Shown here: positions 48,819-52,528 of the stretch, in pieces
Layout: each line of letters starts with the position of its first letter
How positions within the stretch are numbered: position 1 is the first letter of the stretch
Assembly: GCA_944326515.1 (NCBI GenBank)
Contig: CALVEI010000007.1
Coordinates: 1 to 52,528, forward strand
Direction of reading: 5' to 3'
DNA from: Candidatus Gastranaerophilales bacterium
Lineage (GTDB): Bacteria > Cyanobacteriota > Vampirovibrionia > Gastranaerophilales > Gastranaerophilaceae
Length of the DNA: 52,528 nucleotides
Translations under genes and position numbers: made by a program
Notes under the pieces: generated by a model
What the model saw: the letters and a program-made list of their open reading frames with translations, nothing else
Told to the model about the DNA's origin: nothing
Database searches by the model: none

Positions 48819-50933
48819 TTAAACCCTTGAAGGTGTCACCCTTATTACGCCTATTGATTTTGCTTTAACGTTGTTGCTTATTTCATTATACGACATAACG
48901 GCAATTTGTGGATACGTTCTTTCTATTAATCTTCTAAACGGAAGCCTTATCGGAGAAGAACATAAAAGCACAGGTTGGTTGCCTGAAGAAGAAATAGCTT
49001 TTTCTAATTCATAGTTCAAATTATCAAGCATTTTTCTTGTAAATTCAGGATCCAAAGTCAAACTTGTACCATCAGGGCCAACACCTTGAGCAATAGCATT
49101 TTCAACCTCTGGAGCAAGAGTAACAGCCAAAAGTTCACCTGTATCAGCAAGGTTTTGCTTACAAATACTTCTTGAAAGTGCTTGTCTTACTTGTTCTGTC
49201 AGATAATCAGCATTTTTGCTTACACGTGATTGCAAACTTAAAACTTCTAAAATAGTTTTTAAATCCCTTACAGAGACTCTTTCTTTTAACAAGTTATAAA
49301 CAATCTGTTGAACCTCAGCTACAGAAAGATCTTTCATCAAATCAGCAACGTAATCTTCAGAAACTTCTTTTTTAAGATTATCAATAAGCTGTTGTATATC
49401 CGCACGAGAAACAATTTCTGCGGCATTTTTCTTAATAACTTCTGTCAAATGCGTAGAAATAACAGCAGAAGGGCTAACAACCGTATAACCTGCGTTCTCT
49501 GCAATTTCTTTGTCTTTTTCATCAAGCCACAAAGCAGGCAATCCAAATGCCGGCTCTATTGCACTAATACCATTCAAACCTAAATCACTACCCGAACCAC
49601 CTGCGTTCATAGCAAGACTTCTGTCAGGGTAAACCTCACCTGATTCAACAGGCACACCCTTCAACTTAATCTGATAATTGTTAGGCGGTAATTGTAAATT
49701 ATCCCTAACCCTTATTGAAGGAAGTACAATCCCCAAATCCAAAGCTGTTTGACGCCTTATCTGCGCGATACGTTCAAGCAAATCTCCGCCCTGTTCGACA
49801 TCAAGCAATGGAACAAGTCTGTAGCCTATTTCCATCTCTATAGTTTCTACATTCAAAAGTTCCATAACACTTTCACGTGTAGCTTTTTTCTTCTTTTTAT
49901 TAACTTTTCCGCCTTTGCCATCTTGTTTTTGTGCTTCTTCTTTAGCTTTTTCTTCTTCAAGCTTTTGAGCAACAAGAGCTTTATTTTTACTGTAAGCAAG
50001 CCAACCTAAACCAATAGCTACACAAATAAATGGAATTGTAGGCATACCTGGAACCATACCAAGTAAAAACAAAAGAACAGAAACAATAGCCAAAACTATC
50101 GGATTAGAAAACATTTCTTTTTTAATGTCATCACTTAAGGAATCATCCTGACCGCTTGCACGAGATACAATCAAACCTGTTGAGAAAGATATTAACAAAG
50201 CCGGGAGCTGTGATACCAAACCATCACCAACAGTAAGAATAGTGAAAGTATTCAAGGCAGTCATAATATCCATTTTCATCTGCCAAAGACCAATAACAAT
50301 ACCAGCAAAAATGTTAACAACCGTGATAATAATACCTGCTGTTGCATCACCTTTTACAAACTTCGACGCACCGTCCATGGTACCGTAGAAATCAGCTTCT
50401 CGTTCAAGTTTTCTTCTTCTTTGTTTTGCTTGATCCTCGTTAATCAAACCCGAGTTTAAATCAGCATCGATAGAAAGCTGTTTACCGGGCATACTGTCTA
50501 ACGTGAACCTTGCCGATACTTCTGCAACCCTTGTAGCACCGCCTGTGATTACCATAAAGTTAATAACTACAAGCAGAATAAAGATAATAAAACCGACAAT
50601 GTAGTTGCCGCCGACAACAAATTGCCCGAATGAATTAATAACTTCACCTGCTGCACCGTGTAAAAGAATAAGCCTTGTAGAGCTAACGTTAAGACCTAAT
50701 CTAAAAATTGTCGCCACAAGAAGTATTATCGGGAAAGAGGAATACTCCAAAGGCTCTTTTATAAAAAGGCATACAAGTAAAATTATTACGGAAAGAGATA
50801 TATTTAACGTTAAAAGAATATCCAACAGCATTGGCGGCAAAGGTATAATCATCATAGCGACAATTATGACAATACCTATTGCCATTATAATATCGTTATT
50901 TTTTAGTAAACTGCTTAACGCACCTAAATTCAT
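48819..50933 (-). CDS. flhA: Flagellar export gate protein FlhA
   Basis: Nonameric gate of the flagellar type III exporter. The 704-residue protein has about eight membrane helices in residues 15-320, the FHIPEP-type cytoplasmic signature RVAEVSARFTLDSMPGKQLS with IDADLNSGLINEDQAKQRR, GDGLVSQLPALLISFSTGLI, a Lys/Glu-rich linker (about 335-370) and the cytoplasmic domain with ISTHLTEVIKKNAAEIVSR. First gene of a seven-gene operon; no Shine-Dalgarno is visible near the ATG. flhB, fliP, fliQ and fliR are not in the window. Confidence 0.96.
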   Translation of the reverse strand: MNLGALSSLLKNNDIIMAIGIVIIVAMMIIPLPPMLLDILLTLNISLSVIILLVCLFIKEPLEYSSFPIILLVATIFRLGLNVSSTRLILLHGAAGEVINSFGQFVVGGNYIVGFIIFILLVVINFMVITGGATRVAEVSARFTLDSMPGKQLSIDADLNSGLINEDQAKQRRRKLEREADFYGTMDGASKFVKGDATAGIIITVVNIFAGIVIGLWQMKMDIMTALNTFTILTVGDGLVSQLPALLISFSTGLIVSRASGQDDSLSDDIKKEMFSNPIVLAIVSVLLFLLGMVPGMPTIPFICVAIGLGWLAYSKNKALVAQKLEEEKAKEEAQKQDGKGGKVNKKKKKATRESVMELLNVETIEMEIGYRLVPLLDVEQGGDLLERIAQIRRQTALDLGIVLPSIRVRDNLQLPPNNYQIKLKGVPVESGEVYPDRSLAMNAGGSGSDLGLNGISAIEPAFGLPALWLDEKDKEIAENAGYTVVSPSAVISTHLTEVIKKNAAEIVSRADIQQLIDNLKKEVSEDYVADLMKDLSVAEVQQIVYNLLKERVSVRDLKTILEVLSLQSRVSKNADYLTEQVRQALSRSICKQNLADTGELLAVTLAPEVENAIAQGVGPDGTSLTLDPEFTRKMLDNLNYELEKAISSSGNQPVLLCSSPIRLPFRRLIERTYPQIAVMSYNEISNNVKAKSIGVIRVTPSRV

Positions 50934-51027
50934 GCTTTGTTTTATTTACACTCTTTCCCAATTAAATCATAGCTTATATCAGCTTTTTTATCGAATTCTT
51001 TACCAAACTTAAATATTTTCAGGCAAA

Positions 51028-51059
51028 TAGCAAAAAAATCTCATTTTATGGTTTATAAT
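51028..51059 (+). promoter_or_regulatory. TAGC-A-tract promoter element, copy 4
   Basis: TAGCAAAAAAAT (51028-51039), then TATAAT (51054-51059) starting 26 nt from the first base; the ATG at 51085 is 57 nt from the first base. No TTGACA-like -35 box is present. Confidence 0.55.
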
Positions 51060-51084
51060 AACATCAAATTTGAAAGGGAATTTT

Positions 51085-51369
51085 ATGGTTTCAGGCGCAA
51101 GTTTATTATCAACAATCCCAACTAATACTCAAAATTGGCAAACCCAAAGCAAAACACCTGTTATTGCCAGCGTTAGAGTGGGCGATATTGTAGGCGAAGA
51201 ACAAAAACAAGACAACCGTTCTTTTATCACAAAATATATAGACAAACTCAAAGAAAATATGATTCAAAAAAGAATTAAAAAACTGGAAAGTATTCCGCCT
51301 GAAAAAAGAACACCTGCTCAACAGGCCGAATATGATGCCAATAAACAGTCAATGAATTATATGATATAA
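51085..51369 (+). CDS. Small hypothetical protein
   Basis: A 94-residue protein, not recognised. Residues 1-35 are Ser/Thr/Gln-rich with SLLSTIPTNTQNWQTQS, 35-50 are charged, and 50-90 form an amphipathic Lys-rich helix (KYIDKLKENMIQKRIKKLES, then IPPEKRTPAQQAEYDANKQ). No signal peptide. Start set at ATG 51085 with GAAAGGGA 7 nt upstream; an in-frame TTG at 51070 is not supported. The MBL-fold gene follows 29 nt later with its own TATAAT and SD. Confidence 0.72.
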   Translation: MVSGASLLSTIPTNTQNWQTQSKTPVIASVRVGDIVGEEQKQDNRSFITKYIDKLKENMIQKRIKKLESIPPEKRTPAQQAEYDANKQSMNYMI

Positions 51370-51398
51370 TTCACATTAATACACAACGGGGATTAATA

Positions 51399-52034
51399 AT
51401 GATTATAAAAACTTTTCCATTGGGTTTGGTTGGTGCAAATTCTTATCTTTTAATTGATAAAGAATCTAAGGAAGCCATTCTTATAGACCTTGGCGGGGAT
51501 TTTACGCAAATTAAAAACGAGCTTGAAAAAAACAATGCAACACTGAAATTTATCCTAAACACTCACGGACATTTCGACCACATAATGGGTGAAAGAGATG
51601 CTCAAAATATTGTGGATGTTCCTGTTTTTATCCACGAAAACGACAAAAATATGGTAGAAAATTTACCAAAACAGCTTGAACGTTTCGGATTTCTTCAAAA
51701 CGCAGAATCACCCAAAAATATAAAAACTTTTACTGAAAACGATACTTTTAAACTCGGTGATAAAGAAATAAAAGTAATCCATACTCCAGGGCATACCCCC
51801 GGTAGTGTATGCTTTTTAATAGATAAAAACTTGTTTTCAGGTGACACCTTGTTTTATACGTCTGTCGGCAGAACGGATTTTGAAGGCGGAAGCTTTAAAG
51901 AACTGAGCAACTCCATTAAAGAAAAGTTGTTTAAACTTGATGATGACATAACAGTTTACCCGGGTCATGACACAAAAACATCAATAGGTTACGAAAAAAA
52001 ATATAACTGCTATTTCGGCTCTGATAATTTTTAA
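51399..52034 (+). CDS. MBL-fold metallo-hydrolase (glyoxalase II-like)
   Basis: A 211-residue metallo-beta-lactamase-fold enzyme with the metal motif THGHFDH at 55-61, further ligands in IHTPGHTPGS, FSGDTLF and the C-terminal YPGHD. This small-size subgroup (about 210 aa) includes hydroxyacylglutathione hydrolase-like proteins; many are of unknown thioester specificity. No signal peptide. SD CGGGGA lies 7-12 nt before ATG. A hairpin follows at 52077. Confidence 0.88.
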   Translation: MIIKTFPLGLVGANSYLLIDKESKEAILIDLGGDFTQIKNELEKNNATLKFILNTHGHFDHIMGERDAQNIVDVPVFIHENDKNMVENLPKQLERFGFLQNAESPKNIKTFTENDTFKLGDKEIKVIHTPGHTPGSVCFLIDKNLFSGDTLFYTSVGRTDFEGGSFKELSNSIKEKLFKLDDDITVYPGHDTKTSIGYEKKYNCYFGSDNF

Positions 52035-52076
52035 TCGTTTTACACAACAATAGCCTATAAAAAATTGTGATAACTA

Positions 52077-52105
52077 AAAGCAGTCATAATGGCTGCTTTT
52101 TATTA
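52077..52105. terminator. Terminator between convergent genes
   Basis: AAAAGCAGTC / GGCTGCTTTT (one G-T wobble) with a 5-nt loop and T5 on the plus strand, between the MBL gene and the autotransporter-like gene; A residues on the other side allow some function on the minus strand. Confidence 0.75.
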
Positions 52106-52528
52106 CTTGCCGACAGTCCAACGGAGTCCACCAGTGAGTGATATACCGTTACGTCCGCCGTTGTGTATCATCGCTTGTCCGAAAGCTAGGAATCTGTCTT
52201 TAAAGCGTTTTTGTACACCTGCTCCGTATTGAATGTACGGGTCAATACTCATCTCTGGTAATCTTACATCATTTGCTGTTACCTTACTGTCATCTAGCAA
52301 GTTCCATATCATTGCTACACTTAAATATGGTTGCCATCCGTTTTTAGTGTTTCCGATTAACTTGATTCCTGGGGCAAGTTGGATTGCGTTAAGTGGGTCG
52401 CTTTTTATTCTTACACCTGCTCCGTTTGTGTAATCAAATGTATTTACAAAGGTATATGATATTAAGAAGTTTGGTTGTAATATTATTCTTCCATCTTTAA
52501 ATTCAAAGTTGTATCCTGTTTTGTTTCC
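52103..52528 (-). CDS. C-terminus of an autotransporter-type outer-membrane beta-barrel protein (5'-truncated)
   Basis: The frame is open to the window edge and gives 141 residues. They show alternating amphipathic strands of an autotransporter barrel: GYNFEFKDGRIILQPNFLIS, DYTNGAGVRIK, IQLAPGIKLIG, GWQPYLSVAMIWNLLDDS, SIDPYIQYGAGVQKRF and NGISLTGGLRWTVGK. The PY-x-x-V/A-x-x-W/Y and GRNG-x-x-L-x-G-L-R-W patterns match the autotransporter domain. The chain ends in Lys after WTVG, not in the usual aromatic residue. Such a barrel implies an outer membrane. The passenger domain lies beyond the window. Confidence 0.85.
   Translation of the reverse strand, partial: GNKTGYNFEFKDGRIILQPNFLISYTFVNTFDYTNGAGVRIKSDPLNAIQLAPGIKLIGNTKNGWQPYLSVAMIWNLLDDSKVTANDVRLPEMSIDPYIQYGAGVQKRFKDRFLAFGQAMIHNGGRNGISLTGGLRWTVGK

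Noticed and set aside
1-52528. tRNA or rRNA genes, insertion sequences, prophage genes
   Set aside because: On reading the intergenic regions I found no TPsiC-like GGTTCRA with a fitting acceptor stem, no transposase or integrase motifs, and no phage structural genes. A covariance-model scan (tRNA, Rfam) would be the decisive check.

Overview
The window reads as a low-GC chromosomal segment from an anaerobic, motile, diderm bacterium. It is most likely a non-photosynthetic relative of the Cyanobacteria (Melainabacteria/Vampirovibrionia, Gastranaerophilales-like). The assignment rests on LL-diaminopimelate aminotransferase (dapL) combined with a meso-DAP-type MurE, a fermentative ADP-forming acetyl-CoA synthetase, ThyX instead of ThyA, a full flagellar export/rotor set, an autotransporter-type beta-barrel, and many small lineage-specific proteins. 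It is inference; no marker rRNA is present. I see no tRNA, rRNA, CRISPR array, insertion sequence or prophage. All genes read with the standard bacterial code.

Layout. 1-930: 3' part of an ADP-forming acyl-CoA synthetase. 1256-5354: pilin-like protein, mnmG, speE and a small exported protein. 5540-9146: murE, ftsI and rpsO, all on the minus strand. 9267-16050: thyX, an Xre regulator, dapL, an organophosphate-type MFS transporter, an ArsB/NhaD-type transporter and two small unknown proteins. 16072-22496: a tight three-gene operon with a divergent GH13 alpha-amylase-family protein and two large unknown membrane proteins that appear to be paralogous. 22696-27779: four overlapping genes (TagD-like cytidylyltransferase, methyltransferase, TagB/TagF-like glycerophosphotransferase, and a YidC-like domain fused to an alkaline-phosphatase/sulfatase-superfamily domain). 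28015-30140: fliJ, a fliK-like gene and a hook/rod gene. 30209-33130: glmS with small genes around it. 33593-38299: fliF-fliG-fliH-fliI. 38369-43519: a receiver-like protein, a CoA-disulfide-reductase-like flavoprotein, a ribbon-helix-helix protein, and divergent murT and folC. 43590-50933: a LuxR-type response regulator, then a seven-gene minus-strand operon running from flhA through a PilZ protein, a histidine kinase and an HD-GYP regulator. 51085-52528: small unknown protein, MBL-fold hydrolase, and the C-terminus of an autotransporter-like protein.

How the parts fit. Envelope building is a strong theme: glmS, murE, ftsI, dapL and murT feed peptidoglycan. The 22.7-27.8 kb locus looks like a teichoic-acid-style glycerol-phosphate modification pathway, unexpected in a diderm, with a large terminal membrane enzyme. 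The flagellar genes are split into three clusters, one of which places c-di-GMP signalling (PilZ, HD-GYP) in the same transcription unit as the export gate FlhA.

Two regulatory patterns stand out. First, several genes (mnmG, ftsI, murT, folC, the CoA-disulfide-reductase-like gene) have a -10 box only 6-7 nt before the start codon and no Shine-Dalgarno, so they look leaderless; murT and folC share a mirror-symmetric 43-bp divergent promoter. Second, four lineage-specific genes or operons carry a TAGC-plus-A-tract element 57-62 nt upstream of the start codon and 26-27 nt (start to start) before a -10-like box, suggesting a small regulon.
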